This document shows positions 24,990-37,287 of a DNA stretch of 64,000 nt, in pieces. Origin of the DNA: Synaphobranchus kaupii (lineage: Eukaryota > Chordata > Actinopteri > Anguilliformes > Synaphobranchidae); assembly GCA_029718625.1 (NCBI GenBank), contig CM056378.1, forward strand, positions 61,031,027-61,095,026, given 5' to 3'. A program made the translations under genes and the position numbers. Below the pieces are notes generated by a model. That model saw nothing but the letters and a program-made list of their open reading frames with translations. It was not told the origin of the DNA and searched no databases. Positions within the stretch are counted from its first letter, which is position 1. Every line of letters begins with the position of its first letter.

Positions 24990-25420
24990 TCAAGATTCTA
25001 AATGGTTTTAGGTAGAACCATTAGAAGATAAAATGGTTCTAAGCAAAACCCTTCATAGAGGGTTCTAGGTATAAACATTCAAAATGAAAGGGTTATAGGT
25101 AGAACCCTTTGTAGACGGTTCTTGGTAGAACATTAGAAGACAGAAGGGTTATGGACAGAACCCTTCATAGAGGGTTCTAGGTAGAACCATTAGAAGATAA
25201 AATGGTTCTAACCAGAACCCTTCATAGAGGGTTCTAGGTAGAACCATTCAAAGATAAAAAGGTTCTAGCCAGAACCCTTCTTAGAGGGTTCTAGGTAGAA
25301 CCATTCAAAGAAAAAAGGTTATTGGTAGAACCCTACACAGAGGGTGAACCTAAAAAGCTCCCCCACAGGGACAAGCCAGAGAAGCCTTTAAGGTTCTAGT
25401 CAGCACCAATTTTTTTTAAA
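24990..25420. repeat. Palindromic minisatellite
   Basis: About six imperfect ~60 bp units built around GGGTTCTAGGTAGAACC, which is itself an inverted repeat, alternating with AAGATAAAATGGTTCTAAC and CAGAACCCTTCATAGAG. The array ends near GTGTACATTCC. Units diverge gradually along the array. Confidence 0.85.
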
Positions 25421-27485
25421 GTGTACATTCCGTGAAGTGAACAGAAGCTGTGCAGTAATTATTTTGGCAACTCACAAAACTCAAGAGAAGACTTGTGTTG
25501 CTTAAAGGATGGTGCTGTAACATGTATTTTCAACATATGTGATTATAAAAGACAGTGTATTTCTGAAAACTAACAAACCAGTAAGCTCACAAACCATAAG
25601 AAAAGTCATTAAAGAGTAACTACACCCACTGTCTCAGCCTGTCTCCGCCTACTACACAATTTTGAAAAAATACTTTGTGGGGTGAGCGAGGGAGAGGGGT
25701 GGGGGCGGAGCTGTGTCCATCGACATTTGCATAAATTAATGTACACTGTACAAATGATTTAAATATAACTCGGATCAAACTGTTAAACTAGACATTGCAC
25801 ATCAAATATGAATCAGCAACTGCATGGCCTATTTCTCACCTCAAATATTTTCAGAAACATATTTTAGTGGAATATTTAGGTGGAATAAGAAAACTGAACA
25901 GGAGTCAGGACGCCACGTTGTTCCTGTTTAAAAACGTGGAGGCAAAACAAAAGTAACTTGTGGGTCTAACCAATCAGGTGCCGGCTGTTTCCGTTGTGGG
26001 CAACAAAAATTATCCATATGATGTAAGGTACCTCCAAAGAGGTACTCTGACATCATGTTTGAGGCGGGGGCAGTGTGGGGAGCAGAAAGGAAATTTCAAC
26101 CATTAGGGGCAGCACAAAGACGCTTTTCTACCAGATTCTTATGATATACAATATTATTTCAGAATTGTTGAAACAACGGAATGCATGAATAAGTTTCATT
26201 ATAAGGTAGGCATACAAACACCTTCACAGCGGAAAAAAAAGTGGTTACCCTTTAAGACACTTTAAATTGCCCAAAGGTATGCATGTGAGTCCATAAGGTA
26301 TATACAAACCCCAATTCCAAAAAAGGTTTGTAAAACGCAAACTTGAAGGGTTTCTTCTCCTGACTTATTTTTCCATAGAGTTCAAGAGGACAATTTGTCA
26401 GGAGAAACAACCCTTAAAGTGATCCATCCATATCTACTGCATATCTGGCAGTTTGATACCTCACACCCTTGATGACTTACAGCCATTTCGCCAACCATGG
26501 CATAATTTACAGCTAAATCTAGTTCCACCCCCCAATTCCCATCGAGATCCATTCAAATGCAGAGAAGTTATAGTATTGCTTGTAAGAGTACTAGAAAATA
26601 ACAAGATATCAAGAGTTTTTTCATATTGTTGGGTCACAGACATCAAGAAGTCATGGCCTGCAAAGGATATGCGACCAAATATTAAAAAATTATTACTTTA
26701 TTCTACATTATGTTAAACTGTCCAATATTTTTTGATGCCAGAAAATGGGAGGGGCTATGTACGAAAGGTTCTATCATTTCTAAATGGTTCATCCAATATG
26801 GATGAAAATACCCTCAAATTAAAGCTGACAGTCGGCACTTCAACCGCATTGTCATTGTATCTTTTCAAACTACAGATCCATAATAACAAATAATGTGTCA
26901 GTGTCCAATGAATTATGGTGGTCACTGTAAATATATGGGCCATTCTACAGAAGTCGTGCAAATTGAGGGTTGGAGAAAAGTGTAAATTTGTATTCTTTTT
27001 GCAAAATTCTTTTATAATATATGTGTTACACTTTATCTGAGATCCATAAATATACTAGATGTACAGTGCAATCACATGTCATTTTTTCAGAATAAGAATG
27101 AATTTACTGACTGCTCCTAAATATGTCACAACCGAAACATGGTGTAAACCCTGCTTTTGAAATAAAATTACACACCCAATTGATAAGTTTAATTCACCCC
27201 TTTGAAAATGACATTTTTGAAAAAAAATCTTGACTGCTGTTGAATTTGAATCAATTACCCTGAATTTTTAAATCAAATAAAACATTGGATTAATGAAATT
27301 CAGTGAAAACTACATACAAATGTTCTCTATAAAATGGACAGATTTGATCACATGAATATTATATATACCCTCACCAGCACAATATCTTGGATATTTGATT
27401 GATTATTCATATTATTCAAAATTTTAACAAAATAGCAGGTGTTTTGGTTGTGACCACATTGTTGTGGTTGTGACATCTCTTATTG
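25421..27485. other. No gene seen; repeat scraps
   Basis: AT-rich. 26652-26690 matches, inverted, a Tc1-family end at 31505-31530 (GCAAAGGATATGCGACCAAA). 26932-26966 repeats 10033-10066. Short open frames here look fortuitous. Confidence 0.5.
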
Positions 27486-27846
27486 AAACCTCAATTCCAA
27501 AAAAGTTGGGACAGTACGTAAAATGCAAATAAAAGCAGAAAGTAGTGATTTGTAAATTCACTTGTCTATATATTTAATTGAAAACGATATTTAAAAGATA
27601 TTTAATGTTTTTCCTTAGCAACTTCATTGATTTTTGTAAATATACGCTAATTCCTAATTTGATGCCTGCAACACATTCCAAAAAAGTTGGGACGGGGTAT
27701 AAAAAAGACTGGGAAGGTTGTGGAATGTTCAAAAAACACCTGTTTGGAACATTCCACAGGTAAATAGGTGAATAGGTGACAGGTCATGCTATCATGACTG
27801 GGTATAAAAGAAGCATCCACGAAGGCTCTGGCATTTACGAGCAAGG

Positions 27847-28670
27847 ATGGGTTCGCCACTTTGCGAAAAACTGCATGAGCGAATAGTCCAACAGTTTAAG
27901 AACAACGTTTCTCAACATACGATTGCAAGGAATTTAGGGATTTCAACATCTACAGTCCATAATATTAGTAAAAGATTCAGAGAATCTGGAGAAAACTCTG
28001 TGCGTAAAGGGCAAGGCTGAAAACCAATATTGAATGCCTGTGACCTCGATCCTTCAGACAGCACTATATTAAAAACGCCATGCTTCTGTAATTAATATAA
28101 CCACATGGGCTCAGGAATACTTCAGAAAACCATTGTCAGTAACCACAATTTGTTGCTACATCTACAAATGTAAGTTAAGCCTCTACTACCCAAAGTGTAA
28201 GCCATATATCAACAACATCCAGAAACGCCGCCGACTTCTCTGGGCTCATCTGAGATGGACTGACGCGAAGTGGAAACGTGTGCTGTGGTCTGACACCTTA
28301 CAAATTGTTTTTGGAAATAATGGACGTCGTGTTCTCCCGGCCAAAGAGGAAAAGGTCCATCTCGATTGTTACCAACACAAGGTTCAAAAGCCAGCGTCTG
28401 TCATGGTATGGGGGTGTGTTAGTGCCCATGGCATGGGTAACTTGCACATCTGTGAAAGCACCATTAATGCTGAAGGGTACATATGCATTTTGGAGCAACA
28501 TTTGCTGCGATCTAGACAATCTCTTTTTCAGGGACATCCCTGCTTATTTCAGCAAGACAATGCCAAGCCACATTCTGCACGTGTTACAACAGCATGGCTT
28601 CGTCATCAGAGAGTGCGGGTGCTAGATTGGCCTGCCTCCCACTGAAAACGTTTGGCACATTATGAAGCGC
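27847..28670 (+). pseudogene. Tc1-like transposase, disrupted
   Basis: MGSPLCEKLHERIVQQFKNN and ISTSTVHNISKRFRESGE form the paired HTH region, followed by several stops (first near 28018). The 28133-28645 part has RRRLLWAHLRWTDAKWKRVL, WSDTLQIVFG (first Asp) and FQQDNAKPHSARVT (second Asp). The last acidic motif is damaged by a small deletion after DWPAS. Dead. Confidence 0.86.
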
Positions 28671-28960
28671 AAAATATGACAACAGAGACCCCGGACTGTT
28701 GAGCAGTCTCATATTCAGCAAGAATGGGAAACAATTCTGCTTTCAAAACTACAACAATTAGTGTTGTAGTTCCCAAAAGATTACTGAGTGTTGTTAAAAG
28801 GAAAGGTGATAACACAGAGGTAAACATGTCCCTGTCCCAAATGTTTTGGGAGGTGTTGCAGGCATCAAATGTAGAATGAGCATATATTTACAAAAAACAA
28901 TAAAGTTGATTAGTTAAAACATGAAATATCTTGTCTTTGTACTGTTTTCAATTGAATATT

Positions 28961-30930
28961 ACATTACATTACATTTATTTAGCAGACGCTTTTATCCAAA
29001 GCGACGTACAATAAGTGCGTACAGAGACATCATCAAGATCTACAGAACAGACAAGGCAAAGCACATCCTTCTCATAATGTAGCAGCTATCCCTAGCAATG
29101 AACGTCGACTGTAGTTCACAGTAAGCTGTGGGCAAATCAGCAACACCACACTTCCATTCCAAATACTAATATAAACTATAATAAACAGACAGGAAAACAC
29201 AGGGAACTAGTAAACAGGGAACTGATATTCCTAGGTGAGGATATCAGTCAAGGTGGAGTCTGAAGAGGTGTGTCTTCAGGCCTCGACGGAATGCAGGCAG
29301 GGTTGGAGTAGAACGTAGGGGAATGGGAAGTTCATTCCACCACTGAGGAGCTAATGTGGAAAAACTCCGCAGTCGGAACAAGCGAGAGCCTTTGACACGG
29401 AGGGGGGGAAGTGCCAGTCGCCCTGCTGTAGAAGAGCGAAGTGGTCGAGCAGGAACATAGTTCTGGATTAAGTCCTGCAGGTAGGCGGGGCCTGTCCTAT
29501 TGGCTGCAGTGTAGGCCAGGGTCAGAACTTTGAACCTGATCCTGGCTGCAACTGGCAGCCAGTGGAGTGACCTCAGCAGGGGGGTTACATGGGAAAATTT
29601 TGGGAGGTTGAACACAAGCCGGGCAGCTGCATTCTGGATCAGTTGAAGAGGCAGAATGGTGCAGGCTGGTAGGCTTGCGAGCAGGGAGTTGCAGTAGTCC
29701 AGGCGTGAGGTGACCATGGTCTGGACAAGGAGCTGGGTGGAGTAGGTGGTCAGGTACGGTCGAATCCTCCTGATGTTGTACAGGAGGAACCTGCAGGACC
29801 GTGCCGTCGCCCTGATGTGCTCTTTGAAGTCCAGCCGGTCGTCCAGGACCACCCCCAGGTTCCTTGCAGAGCGGGAGGCAGCCACCACGGTCCCATCAAC
29901 GGTGATGGAGAGGTCATGTAGTGGGGAGGTCTTGTACGGCATGAAGAGGAGCTCTGTCTTGTCAAGGTTGAGCTTCAGGTGATGGGTAGCCATCCACTCA
30001 GAGATGTCAGTCAGACAAGCAGATATCCTCTCCTTAACCTGTGGGGTAGAGGGAGGGAAAGAGAGGAAGAGTTGAGTATCGTAAGCATAGCTATGGTATG
30101 AGAAGCCATGTGAATGGATTACTGAGCCAAGAGACTTAGTATACATAGAGAACAGCAGAGGACCCAGTACAGATCCCTGCGGGACTCCTGTAGACAGGGG
30201 ACGGGGAGCAGAGACGGAACCCTTCCAGGAGACTTGGTAGGATCTATCAGTGAGATACGATACAAACCAAGAGAGGGCAGTTCCAGAAATGCCCATCTCA
30301 GCGAGTGTGGAGATCAGGAGTTTGTGGTTGACCGTGTCGAATGCCGCAGACAGGTCAAGTAGAATCAGAACAGAGGAGAGGGAGGAGGCTCTAGCAGTGG
30401 CGAGTGCCTCAGTCACAGCCAGGAGAGCAGTTTCAGTGGAATGGCCGGTTCTGAAGCCAGACTGATGCGGGTCAAGCAGGTTGTTCTGGTGGAGAAAAAC
30501 AGACAGTTGGTTATGGACAGCACGTTCAATTGTTTTGGACAGGAAGGGCAAGAGAGATACAGGACGGTAGTTCCTGACATCAGCGGGATCTAGGCTAGGT
30601 TTTTTAAGGAGTGGGGTTACACGGGCAGTTTTAAAGGCAGCAGGAACATGGCCACAGATTAGGGAGGTGTTAATAATGGAGGACAGATATGGAAGGAGCT
30701 CAGCAGATATAGACTGGAGGACTGCTGAAGGTATGGGGTCTAGTGGATAGGTGGTTGCGCGATGGCGCGTCACCAGCTCGAGCACATCGGAGTCCTCCAG
30801 AGTCTTGAAGGACGACAGTGTAGCGATGGGTTCAGTATGGGGGATGTGGGGTGTCACCGGATGCGTGAAGGAGTTCCGGATCGCGGCCACCTTCCCCTCA
30901 AAGTGGGTCAGGAAGTCATCTGCATACAAT
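28961..30930 (-). mobile_element. L2-clade LINE, 5'-truncated, minus strand
   Basis: The 3' end (left side) has an ATTACATTACATTT tail next to GCAGACGCTTTTATCCAAAG, a common 3' terminus of fish L2 elements. Coding sequence runs to about 30920, and the endonuclease is missing, as expected for a 5'-truncated insertion. It sits inside the Tc1 relic at 27486-31011 and so is younger than it. Confidence 0.9.
29244..30920 (-). pseudogene. L2 reverse transcriptase, long open frame, mutated active site
   Basis: An open frame of about 560 codons. In order: LLKKPSLDPADVRNYRPVSL, DPHQSGFRTGHSTETALLA, ILLDLSAAFDTVNHK (motif A intact), TGVPQGSVLGPLLFSMYTKS (motif B), HSYAYDTQLFLSF (motif C), LHWLPVAARIRFKVL and RLFRLRSFSTLAPQWWNELP. 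The catalytic YADD reads YAYD (Tyr codon at 30081-30083), which should abolish polymerase activity. The first ~10 codons of the open frame come from Tc1 flank, so no real start is present. Confidence 0.9.
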
Positions 30931-31011
30931 ACAAAAAGGACTCGCAAATCATTGCTTTCTGTTTTTATTTACATTTTATACACTGTCCCAACTTTTTTGG
31001 AATTGAGGTTT

Positions 31012-31361
31012 GTACATGTGCATTGATTGTCTCACTATTTATTGTCTTTAATAAGAATTTACGGACAAGTGTCACCAACCGAAACAGGCCTGTCACAACC
31101 AAAACAATACCATTTGTTTCGGTAGTGACTGTTTCGGTTGTGACAATTTTGGCTCATTTTGGCCACAAAACAAAAGATTTAGCAAGCACATGGTTAGCAA
31201 CCACTTCTATGTGCAGATGCACCTTCCTTTTAATCAAATCTACAGTTATGAAAGCAACTTTTTTTCTCTAATATGAAAACTTGGGTGTTTGGGTGTGACA
31301 TCTCTTAAAACCACAGACTCATTTTCATACTTTGAAGGACAATTATATCAAAAAAAAAAAG
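31012..31361. other. Repeat-derived, family unknown
   Basis: Contains repeated GGTTGTGAC and CACAACC motifs resembling 27455-27480 on the far side of the Tc1 element, so both are probably halves of an older repeat split by it. No gene. Confidence 0.4.
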
Positions 31362-31728
31362 AGAAAAATCCAACCTTTAATTGAAGTAAATTTATTGTGA
31401 GAAAAAAAAAAATCCCTCATCAAGAAATAATTATTTTTAACAAAATACCACGTGTGCCATAATTATTGGCACCCCTGCATTTATATATAGAATAAAGAAA
31501 TCATTTTTTATATTTGGTCGCATATCCTTTGCATGCTAAAACCACAGACGTGGTTTTGTTAAAAATAATTATTTCTTGATGAGAGATTTTTTTTCTCATA
31601 ATAAATTTACTTCAATTAAAGGTTGTATTTTTCTCATTTTTTCAGTGTGAGATTAAGCTAATTCACCAAACTGTGAATTTTTTATAACCCTTTTTACTCA
31701 TCTTTACCAGGGGTGCCAATAATAATTC
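31362..31728. repeat. Tc1-derived hairpin
   Basis: The left arm (about 31366-31475) and right arm (about 31548-31640) are inverted copies sharing TTAAAAATAATTATTTCTTG and AATAAATTTACTTCAATTAA. The right end reads ACCAGGGGTGCCAATAATAA, the same inverted-repeat family as 14464. No transposase: a deletion derivative that could fold into a long stem. Confidence 0.78.
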
Positions 31729-32863
31729 TCCGAACCTTACTCTAACCCTCACAGTTTTATTCCCACTTCTTTAGTTTTTCCCTCCGTTCGCGGCCCCTAT
31801 TATTGGTTCTCACTTCTGTGAGTAACTTGTTCTGATCCCCGCTCCCGTCGCATCTGATTCTCCGCCTCAGAACCCATCACACATGCAATTTACGATATGT
31901 CATACAGGGACGGGATACCTCACAAAGTTTTGCACTTGCAGTAAGGATGAATATCAGAGGACACATTTGCATCTGCATCCCAAGCCAGCGAACAAGATTA
32001 ACTGTATGCAGCACACAGCATAGTGTAGCCTACAATTTCATGATGAATATGATGCTGTTACCACAGCAGGCAATGTAAATTAGTGTTTTTAATAAGTGGT
32101 GTCTTATATCTCAATGTATTAAAACTAGTAGCTACAACGCCCAAGATGTGCAGCTATAACCAAATAGGTTTGGTTTGGTAAAGTTAGAATAATCAAGGCT
32201 ATCAACCTAAAAAGTTTATAAGAACCGCCCTCGAATGCTTTCTTGGCAGCTACAAGCAATAACAATCAGCTCTGACAACATTTTGACAACTGATGTACAA
32301 TAGCTAAAAGGACATTTTACAAATAGCTGTTCTGAGAAATCAAGTGTTATGTATACATTTCTCAAGTTTATAACAAGCCAAACCTCACAATAATTGGTTA
32401 AGAATTAAGCGAGTTCTAGTTGATTTTATTAGAGGAAGTCTGCATCTCTCCATAAATGCCCGTAAGTTTAGAAGCGGATCTTGCCAGCCTCAATATAGCG
32501 GTCATGCAGATGTATCGCTGCAACATTCCACTGCGTCGAATGCGGCATCTACATATATATATATCTATGGTACAAACGATGTAGCCTAGCCTACACTGCA
32601 TCACCAGAGACATTTTTGCCGGGCGCCAGGCCAGCCTAGAACAGCGAATCTTGCTAACTGACTGACTGTCTACCTTGTTGAACGTCTCGCGAGAAGTGGC
32701 GTAAATAGGCAGAGTAAATGGTGGTAGTATACTGATCTTGTGGTGTTTGTGTGTGTAACTATGGTTACCTAACAACCGACAACGCTTGTTGGGTAAATAG
32801 ACCGGTTGCTCCGCAATGTGAAGAAGTGAAAGAGAGAGGGGGGAGGGGTAGAGTACACAGGTA
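31729..32863. other. No gene seen
   Basis: Mixed-composition DNA with no recognisable gene or repeat end. A short TA tract lies near 32550. Confidence 0.5.
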
Positions 32864-33311
32864 TGCTATAGCCAAGGGCGTAGGAGAGATTTTTATATTG
32901 GGGGGGACAAAATCCTCTAGGGGGGTCCGGGGGCATGCTCCCCCAGAAGTAAAAAAAAAAAAAGAAAGGTTTTAAACTGCCATTTTACAATGATTTTAAG
33001 CAAAGAAAAACATGTTTCATGGCCATATAAGAAAAAATATGAAATCTACCCGCATTTGGCGCTTGGCAGACCCTGCTCGCACACTTGGCAGATGCCATTA
33101 TGTGAACAGTGCTTCACGTCACCAAATGTTAGTGTAGCAAGCTCTTACTAGCTTGCTAAGGTTAGCTGGCTCTTGAATGTTAACTAACCTTACATGGCTC
33201 GGGCTACGCCTATACATAACGTTAGCTCTGGATGACCCATTAAAATAACACATTATTAAGTTACCAAACTACCAAAACACAGTACTCTCAAATTAATGTA
33301 AATGCTATATA

Positions 33312-34337
33312 TGTCAGGACTCTGAATTGCGTTTGTTAGTTTGTATTATGTTCTTATGGTTTTTATTTATTTCCTGATTATGTATTTATTGTTGGTCGCA
33401 CTGTTCCGTGTTTGCTTTGTCGTCACTCCCCTGTCTTCGTCTCACTATTCGGTAGTCTTTGGTGATTTTGGTTTTTCTCTGTATTTCCTCTGTCATGCGC
33501 TTCCTTCATTACTAATTACTTCATTGTAAATAATACTAATTAACTAACAACAACTAACATCTTAGAATTAGGGTCTACTAATTTACTAATGACTAACTTG
33601 TATATAATACTAATCTATTAATCTACTAACGCCATAGAATCAGGGTTTTCTACTAATCTACTAACTTACTAACTTTCCTTGCTGCAGCTGTCTCTCTTTC
33701 TGCCTGTTCTATCACTAATTATCTTTATTTGGTTCCTCTATTAACTACAGCTGACTCTTGTTTCCGCTTTCCTATTCCTTGTATGCACTTGTCTTATTGG
33801 AGTCCATGTCATGTTATCTCTATGTATTTGGTTCCGGTCCAGTCTGTGTCTTATGTTCTCCCTCGTTATTGTATTATCAGCTTCCCTTATTGTTTCATTG
33901 GACTCACCTGTGAGCAATTTCCCTTCCCCGCCTCTGCACACCTGTTCCCCATTTTGTCTGTCTTCCTCTGTGTATATATACCCTGTTTCTCAGTCTTTCT
34001 TCGTGAGTTTGTTTCATACTAGTTTTTCAGAGGACCTTCCGAGTTGTTTGTTAGTTTCCTGAGTACCTATTTCTGAGTTTTTGTTCTCCTGTTGTTATTT
34101 TATTTTCGTTTTCTGTTCTTCGTTTTGTTTTCTTTTTGTTCCTCTTTACGCCTCCCTGGTTTTGACTCCTGCCTGTGTTCTTGCGACCCTGATTTTGGAT
34201 TCTGTTTTTGTGCCTCTGCTGTGCTTTCCCGGTTCCGACCCCTGCCTATTGTACTACGGATTGCTGCCTTGCCCCTTTATTAAACTTTGTTTTTTGTACT
34301 TCCTGCCTGCTACTGGCTCCTGTCTCCTACCCTTACA
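33312..34337 (+). mobile_element. Solo LTR, 5 bp target duplication
   Basis: Starts TGTCAGGACTC and ends CCCTTACA (TG...CA), 1026 bp, flanked on both sides by ATATA (33307-33311 and 34338-34342). T-rich, with a TTATTAAACTTTG poly(A)-like region near its end as in fish gypsy LTRs. No internal region, so it was left by LTR-LTR recombination. Open frames inside it are not genes. Confidence 0.82.
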
Positions 34338-34836
34338 ATATAGAACATTGTATTCACAATAACGTTAATGTAACCCGTTCCGTATGTTATAACCGTTAAT
34401 ATATATAACCAGAATATATTTGCGTGTGACTATCACGTCTCTAACGTTAGCCTTCTGGCTCAATGACTAGCATCGACAGGAGTTTGCAAAAATACATTTA
34501 CTTAAATACATATGTTGCAACCTCAGGTTTCATCAAAAACACATGTTTATCTTTTAAAAATGGGTAAGTACACTTTGTGAGGAAATTTACAAACCTGTGA
34601 GTGATGATGAATCGAAATGGCTGATTCATCGTTGCTGCCTCAGGGTGCTGAAAAGTTGTTCCACTTCGCCGGCCACGTCTCAGGTGAAAATGATGCAAAC
34701 TTGCGAAGTTAAAAGAGTGGGTTGTGGCCAGTACCAAAGACATGGGGGGGGGGGATTTTTTGTTAATAACTAATACTTTTACATATTGTGGGATGCAGAT
34801 GACAAGAATGCTGGCACATACTGGGTGTGTATGTCC

Positions 34837-34841
<5 letters not shown>

Positions 34842-34878
<37 letters not shown>
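34842..34878. repeat. (TA)n microsatellite
   Basis: Uninterrupted TA dinucleotides just inside the right end of the inverted-repeat element. Confidence 0.95.
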
Positions 34879-34882
<4 letters not shown>

Positions 34883-35281
34883 ATATATCTAGTAGGGGAT
34901 GTTCTTGTTTATTGAAGGGGACTTTTTCGCCTCCCCCCAACATTGAAGGGGATTTGTCCCCTCCATCCCCCCCGGTTCCGACGCCCTTGGCTATAGCCAT
35001 TTGTTTACGCTGCTCAGTCATTATTTTTCCGCTTAGAGAGAGAAGGGCTTGCTTTTCTTTCGACTCCCACCAGAAAACATAATTCCCACAGCTACAGCTA
35101 GAAGTAAACAAAAAAACTCCCATCTGCAAAAGGTCTGTAAAAATCCTATAAAAATCACATATACATATGTGGGGGAGAACTAGCATATACATTTCATACT
35201 AAAATTAAATAGTTCCCTAACATACCTAGTACTTCCTATAAAAAACATTGAGAGATTGTATATGAACTGTATACAAATATA

Positions 35282-36213
35282 CAGTTGAAGTCGGAAGTTT
35301 ACATACACTTAGGTTGAAGTCATTAAAACTAATTTTTAACCACTCCACAGATTTCATGTTAGCAAACTATAGTGTTGGCCAGTCAGTTAGGACATCTACG
35401 TTGTGCATGACACAAGTAATTTTTCCAACAATTATTTACAGACAGATTATTTCACTTTTAATTCACTATATCACAATTCCAGTGGGTCAGAAGTTTACAT
35501 ACACTAAGTTGACTGCGCCTTTTAGCAGCTTGGAAAACTCCAGGAAATGTTGTCATGGCTTTAGAAACGTCTGATAGGCTAATTGACATTATTTGAGACA
35601 ATTGGAGGTATACCTGTGGATGTATTTTAAGGCCTACCTTTGAACTCAGTGCCTCTTTGCTTGACATCATGGGAAAATCAAAAGAAATCAGCCAAGACCT
35701 CAGAAAGAAAATTGTGGACCTCCAGAAGTCCGGTTCATCCTTGGGAGCAATTTCCAAACGCCTGAAGGTACCACGTTCATCTGTACAAACAATAGTCCGC
35801 AAGTATAAACACCATGGGACCACGCAGCCGTCATACTTCTCAGGAAGGAGACACGTTCTGTCTCCTAGAGATTCATGTGCTTTGGTGCGAAAAGTGCAAA
35901 TCAATCCCAGAACAACAGCAAAGGACCTTGTGAAGATGCTGGAGGGAACAGGTACAAAGGTATCTATATCCACAGTAAAAACAAGTCCTATATCGACATA
36001 ACCTGAAAGGCTGCTCAGCAAGGAATAAGCCACTACTCCAAAACCGCCATAAAAAAGCCAGACTACAGTTTGCAACTGCATATGCGGACAAAGATTTTAC
36101 TCTTTGGAGAAATGTCCTCTGGTCTGATGAAACAAAAACTTTACTGTTTGGCCATAATGACCATTGTTATGTTTGGAGGAAAAAGGGTGAGGCTTGCAAG
36201 CCGAAGAACACTG
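35282..36213 (+). mobile_element. Sleeping Beauty-like Tc1 transposon, 3'-truncated
   Basis: Begins after TA (35280-35281) with CAGTTGAAGTCGGAAGTTTA, the outer direct repeat of the IR/DR-type Tc1 elements of fish. The inner repeat (CAGTGGGTCAGAAGTTTACA) is at about 35481. So the left inverted repeat keeps both transposase-binding sites. The element stops abruptly at about 36213 within the transposase; the right inverted repeat is not in this window. Confidence 0.9.
35669..36213 (+). pseudogene. Sleeping Beauty-like transposase, truncated and frameshifted
   Basis: [20 protein letters not shown] then [17 protein letters not shown] gives the two helix-turn-helix units, with a [10 protein letters not shown] hook in between. 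The frame is lost near 35970 through a single-base change in length, and reopens as NVLWSDETKTLLFGHNDHCY (first catalytic Asp). It ends at GEACKPKNT, before the second and third catalytic residues. Confidence 0.9.
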
Positions 36214-37245
36214 TCAGGTAAGTGAGGACTAGGTAAAATGTGTATTATCTGAATCCAGCGGTTCCAACAGTCAATGCCCTTGTTAAAACGTTCGGCACTC
36301 TGAATACTGAACACAAGCGATATTGCGTGCTAGAACCCCTCACTTAACCTACATTCAAAATAAGTTTTATGTGATTTAATTTAATAATTATTATTAAAAA
36401 TGACAATCATCAATTAAATCGCCAAATTCGTTAATAGGTAAGTCGAACAGTAACCTGGTGGATCAACCAACAAGCGAAAACAAAGTCTAAATCAGGTCTT
36501 GAGATTAAATAATTTTATTAAATGAAAAACAGTCAATTAGAATTATGACTGGAAATCATACATTCACTAAGGAATGTAGGCTGACTACTTATAATTTAGG
36601 GAAGACATTAAACCAGACATTAATTAGAAGATACCAGTAAAGAGAAAGATAACCCAGAAATTGCAAATAGTATTTACCTTCCAGCGGAACAGGAATGAAA
36701 GGAACTACCACCACAAAAACAAAAAGGATGAACAAAAGGAAACGCACAAGGAACCAAAAAGGATGACTTCTTGTCCAAACAAACTCCAAAATGGACTAAC
36801 TTCTTTTTCTGCGGTTCCATAAAATATCTTTACAGGGAGAGCATCCCTGTCCTGATTGGGTTAAGGTGTGGGGGAGGGGGGGGAGAGGGTTAAGTAGTAT
36901 ACAGCATACGGCAACTGTCAAAATTTGATTGATGGGCATATTTGCATATTTTATGAATATTAATGAGGTTATGAAAAAAATATAATTATGCATAAAAAAT
37001 AAAATTTTAATTTTTTAATTATTATTTTTTAATTATTTTTAATTTATAATGTATTATTATTCGGGGTGTTATGGGGGGGTTGTTTCAAGGGTTGATTTAT
37101 TGGCATTGTGATGATGTCATTTTATTGGGGGGGTGTTTGTTGTAAACGTTGGTTTTTATGGTTGGTCTTTGGGGTGCTTGGGGGAGGAAAACATGTGAAG
37201 GAATTTTTTAATTTTTTTATTAGAACAACATCGTGAAAAAGTAAG

Positions 37246-37287
<42 letters not shown>

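Larger units (their letters stand above)
27486..31011 (+). mobile_element. Tc1-like transposon carrying a nested L2 LINE
   Basis: Left end AAACCTCAATTCCAAAAAAG (27486) and the inverse at the right end (to 31011). The transposase relic is on the plus strand at 27847-28670. An L2 fragment in the opposite orientation sits between the transposase 3' flank and the right inverted repeat (28961-30930). Without the LINE the element would be about 1.55 kb, the usual Tc1 size. Confidence 0.87.
32864..35000. mobile_element. Inverted-repeat element carrying a solo LTR
   Basis: The left end has GCTATAGCCAAGGGCGTAGG and the right end the inverse, CGCCCTTGGCTATAGCC (34982-34998), each next to a G/C-homopolymer-rich zone (GGGGGGGACAAAATCC and CCCCTCCATCCCCCCC). 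No transposase is visible. Removing the solo LTR leaves about 1.1 kb. Probably a non-autonomous DNA transposon; superfamily not determined. Confidence 0.55.

Noticed and set aside
24990..25420. Regular repeats suggesting a CRISPR array
   Set aside because: Units are contiguous and diverging without unique spacers, and this is vertebrate DNA.
33729..34400. Several open frames of 60-97 codons rich in Phe/Leu/Ser/Cys
   Set aside because: They lie inside a T-rich solo LTR and reflect base composition.
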